Assembly: GCA_016192995.1 (NCBI GenBank)
Contig: JACPTB010000005.1
Location: forward strand, 62,001-126,000
Length of the DNA: 64,000 nt
DNA from: Candidatus Woesearchaeota archaeon
GTDB taxonomy: Archaea; Nanobdellota; Nanobdellia; Woesearchaeales; DSVV01
Direction: 5' to 3'
Shown: positions 32,798 to 41,204 of the stretch, in pieces
Layout of the letters: every line of letters begins with the position of its first letter
Position numbering within the stretch: position 1 is the stretch's first letter
Translations under genes and position numbers: made by a program
Notes under the pieces: model-generated
What the model was told of the DNA's origin: nothing
Database searches by the model: none
Seen by the model: the letters and a program-made list of their open reading frames with translations, nothing else

Positions 32798-32833
32798 GAA
32801 AACATTAAAAACTCAACTATATACTTTAGAAAA

Positions 32834-33601
32834 ATGAAACTTAAACAAGCACCATCATCAGCTTTATCTCCTGATCTTAAAGAGATCTCTATTCAAGATG
32901 TCCAGAAAAGAATCCTTTCTGAATTAATGTATCATTCAGTTATGACTTTTAATCAATTATGGCATAAACAAGGAGAAAGCAATAAGTTTGCTTATCATTT
33001 AAAACAATTAGAGCAGAAAGGATTGGTTGAGAAAACAGAAAAAGGTTATCAATTAACTCAAAAAGGAAAGCAGTATGTTCCTTATTTAAAATCACAAACA
33101 GGAAAGGAGTGGAAAGGTCCTCTTATCTGCATTGCATTGGTTGTTATTGACGAAAAAAGAAATCAAGTGTTAATGTTTCAGAGAGGAAAACAACCTTGGC
33201 TAGGGTATTGCGGTTTTCATGGCGGCAAAATTGATTCTTCAGAATATATTCTCGAGTCAGCAGAACGATGTCTTAAAGAAGAAACGGGTTTATCTGCTGG
33301 CACTTTTTCATTGAAAGGTATTTTCTCTTCTAAAACCTATGAACAAAAAAAGTTATCTTACAATCATCAGCTTTTTGTCATAAAAGCAACCCATTTCAAA
33401 GGAAAGCTGCTTAAAAAAACAAGAAAAGGAACAAATGTATGGGTTTCTATTGACAATATCGCACAGCAAAATATCTTTCCTAATTCTCCGTTGCTTCTTA
33501 AGATTGCCTTAAGCAAACGGTTTAAGTGGATTGAAGCAGACCGGTTTCAGGAAAATGATATTTTTACTGGTATATATATTAAAAAGGAATTATCTTTTTA
33601 A
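32834..33601 (+). CDS. Winged-helix/Nudix hydrolase fusion
   Basis: 255 aa. Residues 20-75 form a winged helix (IQDVQKRILSELMYHSVMTF, KLEQKGLVEKTEKGY-like). Residues 90-230 are a Nudix domain, ICIALVVIDEKRNQVLMFQR then the Nudix box GGKIDSSEYILESAERCLKE followed by ETGL. The box fits G-x5-E-x7-R-x-U-x-E-E-x-G-U except that the first Glu after Arg is Cys, which may reduce catalysis. Nudix-HTH fusions usually sense a nucleotide sugar, as in NrtR-type regulators. Its last four bases overlap the convergent gene. Confidence 0.8.
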   Translation: MKLKQAPSSALSPDLKEISIQDVQKRILSELMYHSVMTFNQLWHKQGESNKFAYHLKQLEQKGLVEKTEKGYQLTQKGKQYVPYLKSQTGKEWKGPLICIALVVIDEKRNQVLMFQRGKQPWLGYCGFHGGKIDSSEYILESAERCLKEETGLSAGTFSLKGIFSSKTYEQKKLSYNHQLFVIKATHFKGKLLKKTRKGTNVWVSIDNIAQQNIFPNSPLLLKIALSKRFKWIEADRFQENDIFTGIYIKKELSF

Positions 33602-35097
33602 TTAGAACAGCAAACAAAACTATAATAATCGCTTTCTTTAACCTTGTTATTCATTACACTTCTTACTTTGAAAATATACTGGGTGTTCTCATCAAGATTT
33701 GAAAGTACAACTGAATGCTCAGTAGTAACTGTGCCATCAAATGCATTAATTAATTTTGTTTCATCAATGCCATAGTAAACAATGCTGTCTCCTGGAAGAT
33801 TTGTCGTCCATGTTATATTTGCTGCTTTTTCATAAGGATGATTAAAACCTATTGCAGTAATCTCAGGAATTATTTCGACAGGTTGTGCTGGTTGTTCAAT
33901 AATCGTTACATTCAATGCTTTTAATAGTTCTTCTCCTTTTTGCTTGTCAGTTTTGTTTTCTTGCTGCTGCACTTTTTTAATTTTATCTAAATCTTCTAAA
34001 CCTTTGCACATTGCTTTAAATTGATCATCATGCAAGCCTTGACATACATCAAATTCGTGAAAATTAGTTACAAAGTACATTAAACAGCTGTCTTTATTTT
34101 GCGTATTTACAATGCCATTGCAGTAAACACTATTATTTCCTATTTTTGCTATTTCTAAAAAACAATCATTTCTCAATTCTTCATCAACAACTGTTTTGCA
34201 AACTTCAAATGACTGATTAGGATTATTGCTTGCTAATGCTTTAGCATTGTCAGATGCTTGGTAATCATCCTCCCCTTTGATTCCTAAAGTATCTGAAGTT
34301 TGAGCAGGTTCCTCGCTTGTTAGACAAGGGATTTCACAAATTCCTCCGCAATCGATACCATCTTCGTTTTGGTTTTTAATATTATCAAAACAGTTTTCAC
34401 ATACTTTGCATGGTCCGCCGCAGTCTATTCCTTGTTCAGCTTGGTTTTGTATGCCATCAGAACAACTTGCTCCAAGTGCTTGCTGTTTATTTCCAAATAT
34501 ATCTTTTTCAGATTGTTTTTGTGTGCCGCCTATTTCTTCTTTTTGCTCAGTTATTTTAAAACTCTTAAAATATTGTTTTTTTGTATCGCCGTAATTTATA
34601 TCAACTACTAGTTTGTAATCTCCAACAATCAGCTTTTTTGCATCATAGGTCTTTTGCAATGATATTTCCTCGCTTTTTTTTATTGTTTCTTTCCACACAT
34701 CAAGTTCCTTGTTTGTTTTTTTATTAATGATACTATACTTGAGGTTGATATCGTATTTCTGCTTATTTTCAAAGTCAAAACCATTAGTAAAACTCAAAGT
34801 TTCTCCGCTGATCATTTTTGGATTGTTGATAGTCAAAGTATAGGCAAAGATATCTTGTTCTGGTTCTGTTGTTGTTTGAAAATAGAAAAATATTCCTGAT
34901 ACAATAATTGCAATCATTACACCTACAAATATAATGAATCTTCCGTGCGGGGTGTGATGATTATATACATAACTAATCCCTTCATCTACTGCTTCAGGCG
35001 TATAACCATAATTAATAAGGAAATTTCTAATTCCTTCAGGTGAATAACCTTTTCTTAGTTGTATTTCAATATATTTAGCGAGTTGCTGGTCTGCCAT
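33598..35097 (-). CDS. Membrane-anchored surface protein with Cys-rich and fibronectin-type domains
   Basis: 499 aa. Residues 1-50 are a cytoplasmic helical domain (LAKYIEIQLRKGYSPEGIRN, a UBA-like helical pattern). A transmembrane helix FIIFVGVMIAIIVSGIFFYF spans about 53-72. The exterior has a beta domain, two repeats of the type GIDCGGPCKVC and GIDCGGICEIPC separated by CFDNIKNQNED, a second Cys-containing module (CNGIVNTQNKDSC) and a C-terminal fibronectin type III domain (ITWTTNLPGDSIVYYGIDE). The DGIDCGG repeat recurs in archaeal surface proteins of the DPANN group. It may hold calcium or be disulfide-bonded. It ends tail-to-tail with the Nudix gene. Confidence 0.8.
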   Translation of the reverse strand: MADQQLAKYIEIQLRKGYSPEGIRNFLINYGYTPEAVDEGISYVYNHHTPHGRFIIFVGVMIAIIVSGIFFYFQTTTEPEQDIFAYTLTINNPKMISGETLSFTNGFDFENKQKYDINLKYSIINKKTNKELDVWKETIKKSEEISLQKTYDAKKLIVGDYKLVVDINYGDTKKQYFKSFKITEQKEEIGGTQKQSEKDIFGNKQQALGASCSDGIQNQAEQGIDCGGPCKVCENCFDNIKNQNEDGIDCGGICEIPCLTSEEPAQTSDTLGIKGEDDYQASDNAKALASNNPNQSFEVCKTVVDEELRNDCFLEIAKIGNNSVYCNGIVNTQNKDSCLMYFVTNFHEFDVCQGLHDDQFKAMCKGLEDLDKIKKVQQQENKTDKQKGEELLKALNVTIIEQPAQPVEIIPEITAIGFNHPYEKAANITWTTNLPGDSIVYYGIDETKLINAFDGTVTTEHSVVLSNLDENTQYIFKVRSVMNNKVKESDYYSFVCCSN

Positions 35098-35221
35098 GCC
35101 ATCATCTGTTATTAGATATATTTACTTAAACGCATCTAGAGCTTAAGCTATCTATTGAGTTTCTTTGGAAGAAGGTATATAATCATTTGTTACTCTCTTT
35201 GAAGGGTAACGAAATTAAATT

Positions 35222-35812
35222 TTACCTTTTAAGATTATCAAATCTTTTATTTACAGCATTCCAATTCAAATTTTCCATAAATGCTTTGAGATAATCTGCT
35301 TTATTTGTCCCATAATCAATCATGAAAGCATGTTCCCAACAATCTAATGCGCAAATCACTTGAGCATCTGCACTTAGTCCAAGATGATGTTCATAAACAA
35401 CATCCATGCTTAGTCTCTGCTGATGAGAGTTCCAGACTAACAATACCCATCCTGGTGTTGAAGATGCACAACCTTTTAATAATGCGAGAAAACGATCATA
35501 ACTTCCAAATGATTTTTCGAGTTCTTTTTTTAATGCTGATGAAACAGTTGAAGGTGTTCCAGAAAGGTTTTCAAAATATAATTCATGCAAAAATGTGCCG
35601 TTAAAAGGAACTACTCTTCTTCTTGCTAATTCTGAAAATTCATTGAAAGAATAATTTGCTGCAGAAGGATCTGCCTTTTCCAGTTTTTCATCAATTTCAT
35701 TCAACTTTTTAACGTAACCATTGTACAAGCCAAAATGAGCTTGTAGTTGTTTGTCAGAAATGCCTTTTAATGTACCCAATAAATGATCAAAATTCTTTGG
35801 TTGATGCGCCAT
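35222..35812 (-). CDS. sodA: Superoxide dismutase (Fe/Mn type)
   Basis: 196 aa from ATG 35812, which follows a GGAGG ribosome-binding site; the longer TTG start at 35827 lies in that site. Metal ligands are visible: His in LQAHFGLYNGYVKKLN, His in GTFLHELYFENLSG, and Asp/His in ALDCWEHAFMIDYGTNKADY. The Tyr34 gateway residue is kept, while the second-shell His30 is replaced by Tyr. The enzyme turns superoxide into oxygen and hydrogen peroxide. Archaeal cytosolic forms are tetrameric and usually iron-bound, but metal preference cannot be read from sequence. It is divergent from the small gene at 35932. Confidence 0.93.
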   Translation of the reverse strand: MAHQPKNFDHLLGTLKGISDKQLQAHFGLYNGYVKKLNEIDEKLEKADPSAANYSFNEFSELARRRVVPFNGTFLHELYFENLSGTPSTVSSALKKELEKSFGSYDRFLALLKGCASSTPGWVLLVWNSHQQRLSMDVVYEHHLGLSADAQVICALDCWEHAFMIDYGTNKADYLKAFMENLNWNAVNKRFDNLKR

Positions 35813-35931
35813 ATTCTTAACCTCCAATAAACCTTAAATTTAAACAACTATCTTAACAATTGTGAATATGAATAGATAATATATAAAGGTTTTTAAAAAC
35901 TTTTATAAAGAACTTCAGCTTACTAATAACT

Positions 35932-36054
35932 ATGGAAGAGACTAAATTTTGGAAGATTATTGGAAACTTATTTAATAAAGAAGATTTATTTAGAGGAGAT
36001 ATTAAAAAATGCCAGAAAACCCAAGCAAAAGGGATGATAAAGAGCGTGTTGTAA
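35932..36054 (+). CDS. Small upstream ORF, 40 aa, leaderless start
   Basis: TTTATAAA at about 35902-35909 stands 27 bases before this ATG, so the transcript probably starts at or next to it. The peptide begins MEETKFWKIIGNLFNKEDLF, helical and amphipathic, then overlaps the next gene by 46 bases in another frame. The next gene has its own GAGGAGAT ribosome-binding site inside this ORF. Either a real small protein or a leader peptide. Confidence 0.4.
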   Translation: MEETKFWKIIGNLFNKEDLFRGDIKKCQKTQAKGMIKSVL

Positions 36055-36242
36055 AATTCGCTTTATTGATTCAACAGACTTTTGGTGCAGATAAAGGCAT
36101 TCAATACTATATCGAATCTCAAAATCAAGGCATTGCAGATGCTGAAATAATTCTAATTGTGGAAGCATGGCTAGAAAAAGTTAAGAAGAAATATAAAGAC
36201 AATATGATGGGTGGATTTAGTACTGGAAATACCCCTCCTTAA
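36009..36242 (+). CDS. Small hypothetical protein, 77 aa
   Basis: ATG with a GAGGAGAT site 8-15 bases upstream. A short basic N-terminus is followed by two amphipathic helices (VVKFALLIQQTFGADKGIQY and EIILIVEAWLEKVKKKYKDN) and a Gly/Pro-rich tail. No known motif. The gene continues 26 bases before the dehydrogenase, and the two may form an operon started at the leaderless ORF. Function unknown. Confidence 0.6.
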   Translation: MPENPSKRDDKERVVKFALLIQQTFGADKGIQYYIESQNQGIADAEIILIVEAWLEKVKKKYKDNMMGGFSTGNTPP

Positions 36243-36268
36243 GGATCAGAATAAAGAAGTGCTATATT

Positions 36269-37132
36269 ATGAAAACATTATTGATCGGAGAAATACACAC
36301 TGATGCAGAACAAGTGTTGCAGAAAAAAACAACCTTGCAAAAAGTAAGCCAAGTGCACTTTGAAAAAACAGCAGCATTTCCTGATATTGAAGCTGTTGTA
36401 TTAAGAACATTTACCTTGTTTAAAACAGCTCAACTTAAGAAATTCCCAAAACTCAAATATGTCATAAGCTGCAGTGTTGGCTTAGATAATCTTGATCTTG
36501 AAGCATTAAAAGCAAAAAATATCCAGCTTATTCATTGCCCTGGAAGCAATGCCAACAGCGTTGCTGAACATACGATTTATCTTTTGTGGAGTTTATTAAG
36601 AAAATCCAAGCCGCCATTTTTTGAATTAAAAGGAAAAACAATTGGCATTATTGGTTTAGGTTATATTGGAAAACTTGTTGCAAGAAAACTACTTGGTTGT
36701 GAAGCAAAGGTTATTGCTTTTGATGTAATTCCTCAAGACCAAAAAGTGCTTGATGAATTGCAGGTAACGATGAAAGATATGAACACTGTTGTTAAAGAAG
36801 CAGATATTATTACTGTTCATGTTCCTTTGAATAAACATACTCAAGGATTAATTACTGAACAATTGTTTAAACAGATGAAAAAAAACAGTTTTTTTATCAA
36901 CACTTCACGACAAGAACTTATTGATGAACATGGTTTATTATTGCATCATGCTAAATTCAGAGGCATTGGATTGGATGTATACAGTGATCGATTAAAACAG
37001 CAATTAGGAAACGATCATCGTGTTATTTTTACTGATCATGTTGCAGCTCAAGGCGAAGATTCTTTCAGAAACATGTGTTTGGAGCCGGTTAAGATGTTTG
37101 TTGAGAAAATAAGCGGATTGATAAATGAATGA
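36269..37132 (+). CDS. D-isomer-specific 2-hydroxyacid dehydrogenase
   Basis: 287 aa, shorter than SerA. The NAD-binding Rossmann motif is GKTIGIIGLGYIGKLVARKL near residues 125-145. The catalytic set is visible in part: the substrate-binding SCSVGLDNLD, Arg in INTSRQELIDEHGLL, Asp/Glu in LDVYSDRL and His in FTDHVAAQGEDSFRN. The N-terminal catalytic lobe (EAVVLRTFTLFKTAQLKKFP) is shortened. NADH-linked reduction of a 2-keto acid is expected; whether the substrate is 3-phosphohydroxypyruvate, glyoxylate or another keto acid cannot be told. A 23-residue ORF overlaps its stop. Confidence 0.88.
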   Translation: MKTLLIGEIHTDAEQVLQKKTTLQKVSQVHFEKTAAFPDIEAVVLRTFTLFKTAQLKKFPKLKYVISCSVGLDNLDLEALKAKNIQLIHCPGSNANSVAEHTIYLLWSLLRKSKPPFFELKGKTIGIIGLGYIGKLVARKLLGCEAKVIAFDVIPQDQKVLDELQVTMKDMNTVVKEADIITVHVPLNKHTQGLITEQLFKQMKKNSFFINTSRQELIDEHGLLLHHAKFRGIGLDVYSDRLKQQLGNDHRVIFTDHVAAQGEDSFRNMCLEPVKMFVEKISGLINE

Positions 37133-37196
37133 TAGAAAAGCTTTGCTAAAAGCAGAAGATGATTTTAAAGAAGGTAAAGCTAAAAGATTAAATTAA
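37125..37196 (+). CDS. Tiny 23-aa ORF overlapping dehydrogenase stop
   Basis: ATG at 37125 overlaps the previous stop (ATGAATGA). The product NDRKALLKAEDDFKEGKAKR resembles the C-terminal tail of RelB/antitoxin-like proteins. It may be a remnant. No toxin follows it on this strand. Confidence 0.25.
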   Translation: MNDRKALLKAEDDFKEGKAKRLN

Positions 37197-37210
37197 TCCT
37201 CATCAGCAAA

Positions 37211-37516
37211 TTATGTAAGACCTAGATTCCAAAACAAATGTTTATTCTTAATTCTTTCATCGACTTTAGAGGGATAATAAATCCAACCTATTTTACCTTC
37301 ATTATCAATAGAAATTTTTCTAGAATATAATAAATAATCTATAATTACACAAAATGTTTGATACATCATTTTTTTAGGTAAATGTTCCCATAACTCCTTC
37401 TTTTTGAATTCCCCATCATATTGTTGTATTGTTTTCTCTACTGTCAACACAGTATCTAATCGAGGAAATCTTAAGATCTTGTTCAAATTTTGTTCTTCTG
37501 GTTCAATGAGATTCAT
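37211..37516 (-). CDS. Hypothetical protein, winged-helix-like, 101 aa
   Basis: The middle TVLTVEKTIQQYDGEFKKKE then LWEHLPKKMMYQTFCVIIDY followed by ISIDNEGKIGWIYYP has the helix-helix-strand spacing of small archaeal winged-helix proteins. No cofactor or membrane motifs. It is divergent from the HTH gene at 37659. The ATG has a TATA-like tract about 30 bases upstream. It could be a regulator of the neighbouring toxin-like module, which is not shown by the sequence. Confidence 0.55.
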   Translation of the reverse strand: MNLIEPEEQNLNKILRFPRLDTVLTVEKTIQQYDGEFKKKELWEHLPKKMMYQTFCVIIDYLLYSRKISIDNEGKIGWIYYPSKVDERIKNKHLFWNLGLT

Positions 37517-37658
37517 TATATTAACTGATATAACTACCTACTATTTAAATTTTACTACATGCAAGTGATAATTGAAGTATTTACTCATTAAATTGAAATG
37601 ATGTAAGTAGTTTTATTGAATAGAAATATTTATATATTAATTCATTTTTCTAATACTT

Positions 37659-38507
37659 ATGGAGTTAGAAAATCTTAAAAAAAAATTTATTATTGATAAA
37701 TCTAAATACGAGGAAGAGAGATTGCCATTACTAATTCAGAAAGCGTTAACTTATTGCAAAGTTGATTCTGATGGAAATGTCTATTTGGAGAAGCAAAATA
37801 TACCACTACGTGATAAGATCATACTTTCCTTGATAGGAAGATTTTTAGCGAGCAAATTAGATCCAACAATTAAGCCAGAGCTAACGGGAGATGAAATAGC
37901 TACAATGTTATGTGAAGATAAGCCTGTAGTTTTTGCTAGATTAAAAGATATTTTAGATCTAAAGATCATATCACGCTTAGAAAAAGGAACTTATCTAGTA
38001 ATGCCATTACATATTGAAAAAATATTGAGTGAGTTGGATTCAAAATATAATTCAGATTTAGGATATTTAAATCAACACAAAAAGATGGAGGGAGTAAAAG
38101 AGCCAATAACCTCTGAAATTAAAAAAACTATGACTAGTGTTCCTAAAATAGACAATAATGACTTATTCGTGAAACAACTTTTAACAGTAGATAAATCTAA
38201 TTATACTCATATCTATGAACTACCAACTATTACATTAAAAACATTGGGTATATTAGATTTATTTAGCAAAGAATTAAAATTAGAATGGGTTTCTTCGCCC
38301 CATATCATAAACGCATTAAATGAGATATTCCGTATTAAGATTTCCTGGCCGAATGTTTCTATGTCATTAAGGCAACTTGATGAAAAAGCATTAGTTCAGT
38401 CACATCGAAAAGAAGGACATGGTACAGCTAGAGAATATAGAATAATGAAAAAAGGAGAAGATGAATTGAAAATTGCAATTCAAAGAATACAGGAGAAAAA
38501 AATATGA
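37659..38507 (+). CDS. Predicted HTH regulator linked to a RelE-like toxin
   Basis: 282 aa. Residues 55-115 form a helical domain (LIGRFLASKLDPTIKPEL, GDEIATMLCEDKPVVFARLK, with an HTH-like spacing), a Lys-rich linker follows, and residues 185-280 form a winged helix (LTLKTLGILDLFSKELKLEW ... NVSMSLRQLDEKALVQSH). The protein is soluble. It overlaps the next gene by four bases, and that gene is RelE-like. An antitoxin or transcriptional partner role is inferred. Family not named with certainty. Confidence 0.65.
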   Translation: MELENLKKKFIIDKSKYEEERLPLLIQKALTYCKVDSDGNVYLEKQNIPLRDKIILSLIGRFLASKLDPTIKPELTGDEIATMLCEDKPVVFARLKDILDLKIISRLEKGTYLVMPLHIEKILSELDSKYNSDLGYLNQHKKMEGVKEPITSEIKKTMTSVPKIDNNDLFVKQLLTVDKSNYTHIYELPTITLKTLGILDLFSKELKLEWVSSPHIINALNEIFRIKISWPNVSMSLRQLDEKALVQSHRKEGHGTAREYRIMKKGEDELKIAIQRIQEKKI

Positions 38508-38839
38508 AGCTTCCATCTAAAGTCCAATTTGCTGATGATAAGATTAAGAAAGCATTTGATGATCTTGAAAAATCTGATAATTATGATATTGAATTACGTA
38601 AATATTTAGAACGAGCATTTAATGATATAACTACAAATGCTTTTTGTGGAATACAAATTCCTAAAAAATTAATCCCAAAAGAATATATTCAAAAATATAA
38701 CGTTACTAACGCATGGAAATATAATCTTCCTGGTGCTTGGCGATTAATTTATTCTATAGAGTCAAAAGAAGTGATCGTATTAAGCATTATTCTTGAATGG
38801 ATGGATCATAAAAATTATGAAAGAAGATTTAATTATTAA
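38504..38839 (+). CDS. RelE/ParE-superfamily toxin-like protein
   Basis: 111 aa. The C-terminal strands NLPGAWRLIYSIESKEVIVL and SIILEWMDHKNYERRF match the archaeal RelE-like pattern in which the Trp-Arg-Leu-Ile-Tyr strand is followed by Glu-Trp-x-Asp-His-Lys-x-Tyr. The N-terminal helix pair is typical. In this superfamily ribosome-dependent mRNA cleavage is common, but the present residues do not prove it. Coupled by four bases with the HTH gene, as in type II modules. Confidence 0.75.
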   Translation: MKLPSKVQFADDKIKKAFDDLEKSDNYDIELRKYLERAFNDITTNAFCGIQIPKKLIPKEYIQKYNVTNAWKYNLPGAWRLIYSIESKEVIVLSIILEWMDHKNYERRFNY

Positions 38840-38881
38840 TCCTTCAGTTACTTAGACAAGGGGATTTTCAGAAACTGTTAT

Positions 38882-39247
38882 TTATTTCTCTTTGCACTTC
38901 GCGCAAACACCATTAATATTAATCTCAAAATGACAAATATCTTCTTGAGTAAGATTTTTTAAAAAGTCAACATTGGCTTGATCAATATGCTTGAATGTTT
39001 TGCACACTTCACATTGAAAATGAATATGGCTTTTAGCGCCGGTTGAATACATTCGTTTGTTATCACAGAGATAGGCATGAATTTCTCCTTTTTTTTCAAG
39101 ATCATTGAGAAAACGATAGACTGTTGCTATCCCCATACCTTTATCTTTTTGCAAAATCTTTTCATGGAGCATGTAAGCATCAAATAATTTGTGAAGTTTA
39201 TTGGTTTCATCGTACAATAATTTCTTTTGTTTGGTCATTCGTTCCAT
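38882..39247 (-). CDS. Fur-family metal-responsive repressor
   Basis: About 121 aa from the Met of MERMTKQKKLL (an upstream GTG at 39271 would add eight residues). The winged helix spans 10-70 (GMGIATVYRFLNDLEKKGEI), then HIHFQCEVCKTFKHIDQ and CAKCKEK supply the structural zinc cysteines. The metal-binding HIHFQCE and HFEIN histidines are kept. The gene is divergent from a ZIP transporter and the space between them holds the palindrome TGAGAATGATTCTCA. A zinc or iron/manganese uptake regulator is most likely. Confidence 0.88.
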   Translation of the reverse strand: MERMTKQKKLLYDETNKLHKLFDAYMLHEKILQKDKGMGIATVYRFLNDLEKKGEIHAYLCDNKRMYSTGAKSHIHFQCEVCKTFKHIDQANVDFLKNLTQEDICHFEININGVCAKCKEK

Positions 39248-39290
39248 GCAACGGAGCAGAAGTAATATCACTATTTAAAGGTTGGCTTAT

Positions 39291-39305
39291 TGAGAATGAT
39301 TCTCA
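39291..39305. promoter_or_regulatory. Fur/Zur-box palindrome
   Basis: TGAGAATGATTCTCA, a perfect 7-1-7 palindrome resembling the classical Fur box core. It sits next to the TATA TTTATAAAT of the ZIP gene (39312-39320), which is 27 bases before its ATG, and within the promoter of the Fur gene itself, so binding would block both. Confidence 0.8.
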
Positions 39306-39342
39306 GTAAAATTTATAAATATTCCAAACTATTAATCGAACT

Positions 39343-40128
39343 ATGATGACTATTTGGGCATATACCTTGCTTAGTGTTCTTATAGTAAGCTTACTGTCAT
39401 TTGTTGGTGCATTAGGATTAACGCTTAATCCCAATATATTAAGAAAAATACTTCTTTATTTTGTCAGTTTTGCTGCAGGCGCTTTATTTGGGGATGCGTT
39501 TATCCATTTATTGCCTGAAGTTGTTGAAGAAACAGGTTTTACCATTACCATTTCATTTTCAATATTGTTTGGAATTGTATTCATGTTTATTGTCGAGAAA
39601 ATGATTCATTGGCATCATTGTCATCATACTGCTAATGCTAAAAAACATCATGATTGCGAGCATGATATCGGAAAACACCATGCTCATCCGTTTGCAGTAA
39701 TGAATTTGTTGGGAGACGCTATTCATAATTTTATTGATGGTTTAATTATTGGCGCAAGTTATCTGGTAAGTGTTCCTGTTGGTATAGCAACAACGCTTGC
39801 AGTAATTCTCCATGAAATTCCTCAGGAAATGGGAGATTTTGGCGTGCTTTTACATGGCGGTTTTACCAGAAAAAAAGCCTTATTGTTTAATTTTATAACA
39901 GCGCTTACTGCTGTAGCAGGAGGGATTGTAGCGCTCATCATCCAAAATTATGTTCAGAACCTTACTCAATTTTTAATACCATTTGCTGTTGGAGGATTTG
40001 TCTACATTGCAGGTGCAGATTTAATTCCTGAATTGCATAAAGATACTTCAACTAAAAAATCAATATTGCAGGTACTTATGTTTATATTAGGAATAGTTGT
40101 GATGATATTGCTGTTAGGATTAGATTAA
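39343..40128 (+). CDS. ZIP-family metal transporter
   Basis: 261 aa with eight hydrophobic segments. ZIP signature: LLGDAIHNFIDGLIIGASYL with His and Asp in TM4, and VILHEIPQEMGDFGVLLHGG in TM5. A cytoplasmic His-rich loop HHCHHTANAKKHHDCEH lies between TM3 and TM4. The family brings in zinc, iron or manganese. Regulation by the adjacent Fur-family gene is indicated by the palindrome. A leaderless start at 39343 (ATGATG) is likely from the TATA position. Confidence 0.92.
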   Translation: MMTIWAYTLLSVLIVSLLSFVGALGLTLNPNILRKILLYFVSFAAGALFGDAFIHLLPEVVEETGFTITISFSILFGIVFMFIVEKMIHWHHCHHTANAKKHHDCEHDIGKHHAHPFAVMNLLGDAIHNFIDGLIIGASYLVSVPVGIATTLAVILHEIPQEMGDFGVLLHGGFTRKKALLFNFITALTAVAGGIVALIIQNYVQNLTQFLIPFAVGGFVYIAGADLIPELHKDTSTKKSILQVLMFILGIVVMILLLGLD

Positions 40129-40137
40129 GCAATAGCA

Positions 40138-40908
40138 TTAAATTTTCTTTAATTTCTTTGACAATTTCCAGAATTCATCAAAATAAGCTTTGAATGAATC
40201 TGCTATTTGCTGATCGACTATTTCAATGGCAATTTGTTTTTCCTGCAAGCCAATAACTGCAGTATCTTTATAACCCATAAACCACGCAGGTGTTTTCATC
40301 TTTATCGGCATGTAACGGGCATCGCAATGCTTGAATGAATTTCTATTATTCAATATCTTAATGTCAGTTTCTTGATTAAATAACAATTTGCACCCAATGC
40401 CAGCTTTAGCTCTACGCATATGATCTTTTTGCCAATACGCATGAAAATAAGATTCTTGTTCGGGAAAAACACCAAGGTAATAATATTCATCGTCTTTCCC
40501 AAGCTTATCGTAGGTATGTTCATGAGCTGTTGTTATTCCTTTGAAACCTTTGTAGACGCGCACTTGGTTTGTTTGGCTCTCTTTTGCCATCTTTTGCTTT
40601 AATTCTAATTCAGGAAGCAATGCTGCAACCTGGTTTTTATTTTCCTGCAGTTTTTTCTCACGTTCTTCAACATACTGCAATAATTTCTTTGGTTCAGCAG
40701 CCTGAAAATACTTTGTTTTTTCGCTGGTAATAAAAGAAACTAATCCTTTTTGCATTAATCGTTCAAGAATCTGATAGACAATTGATTTTGCAATGCCGGA
40801 TTTTTCAATAATCGGGCCTGTTGTTGAGGATCCTAATCCCAATAATGCGAGATATACTTTGATTTCACCATCTGTTAAACCGGATTCTTTGAGTGGTGTA
40901 ATGTCCAT
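40138..40908 (-). CDS. TrmB-family transcriptional regulator
   Basis: 256 aa. The N-terminal 70 residues are the TrmB winged helix: LKESGLTDGEIKVYLALLGL then GPIIEKSGIAKSIVYQILER. A coiled linker about 75-115 is followed by the ligand domain (VRVYKGFKGITTAHEHTYDK, YYYLGVFPEQESYFHAYW). TrmB proteins sense sugars, but shorter relatives have other ligands. It follows the 96-aa gene by five bases, making it the last gene of a three-gene unit with a nucleotidyltransferase. Its 3' end faces the ZIP gene 9 bases away. Confidence 0.85.
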   Translation of the reverse strand: MDITPLKESGLTDGEIKVYLALLGLGSSTTGPIIEKSGIAKSIVYQILERLMQKGLVSFITSEKTKYFQAAEPKKLLQYVEEREKKLQENKNQVAALLPELELKQKMAKESQTNQVRVYKGFKGITTAHEHTYDKLGKDDEYYYLGVFPEQESYFHAYWQKDHMRRAKAGIGCKLLFNQETDIKILNNRNSFKHCDARYMPIKMKTPAWFMGYKDTAVIGLQEKQIAIEIVDQQIADSFKAYFDEFWKLSKKLKKI

Positions 40909-40913
40909 ATTTA

Positions 40914-41204
40914 TTACCTAAGTGCTAAACTAATTTCATTTATGAATTCTGTTGCTCTTTTTAATGAAGTCTCTACTTTTTGTAATTCTGCTTTTTCACC
41001 CATGTCATAAGTGTAACGCTTTCGTTTAGTTTGCTCATTGTCTAAATAAGTAACAAGTTCTTTAATTTTATTTTTGCCTAAGTTCAACAGCTCTTCAGCA
41101 TCTTCAACAGAATCTTTATAATTTTCATGTGTTATTATAGTTCCTTCACTTATTAATTGTTTGATAATCCTTGCGCTTTCTTCGATCTGTTTCTTATCCA
41201 ACAT
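40914..41204 (-). CDS. Small helical partner of the nucleotidyltransferase
   Basis: 96 aa, helical, charged. The position directly after a GS-x-D-x-D nucleotidyltransferase (overlap of 11 bases) is where HEPN or related partners are found, but the R-x4-6-H motif is absent: the region reads QTKRKRYTYDMGEKAELQKV. So it may be a degraded or distinct partner. No other domain seen. Confidence 0.6.
   Translation of the reverse strand: MLDKKQIEESARIIKQLISEGTIITHENYKDSVEDAEELLNLGKNKIKELVTYLDNEQTKRKRYTYDMGEKAELQKVETSLKRATEFINEISLALR

Noticed and set aside
40914-41204. HEPN toxin
   Set aside because: The R-x4-6-H motif is absent.
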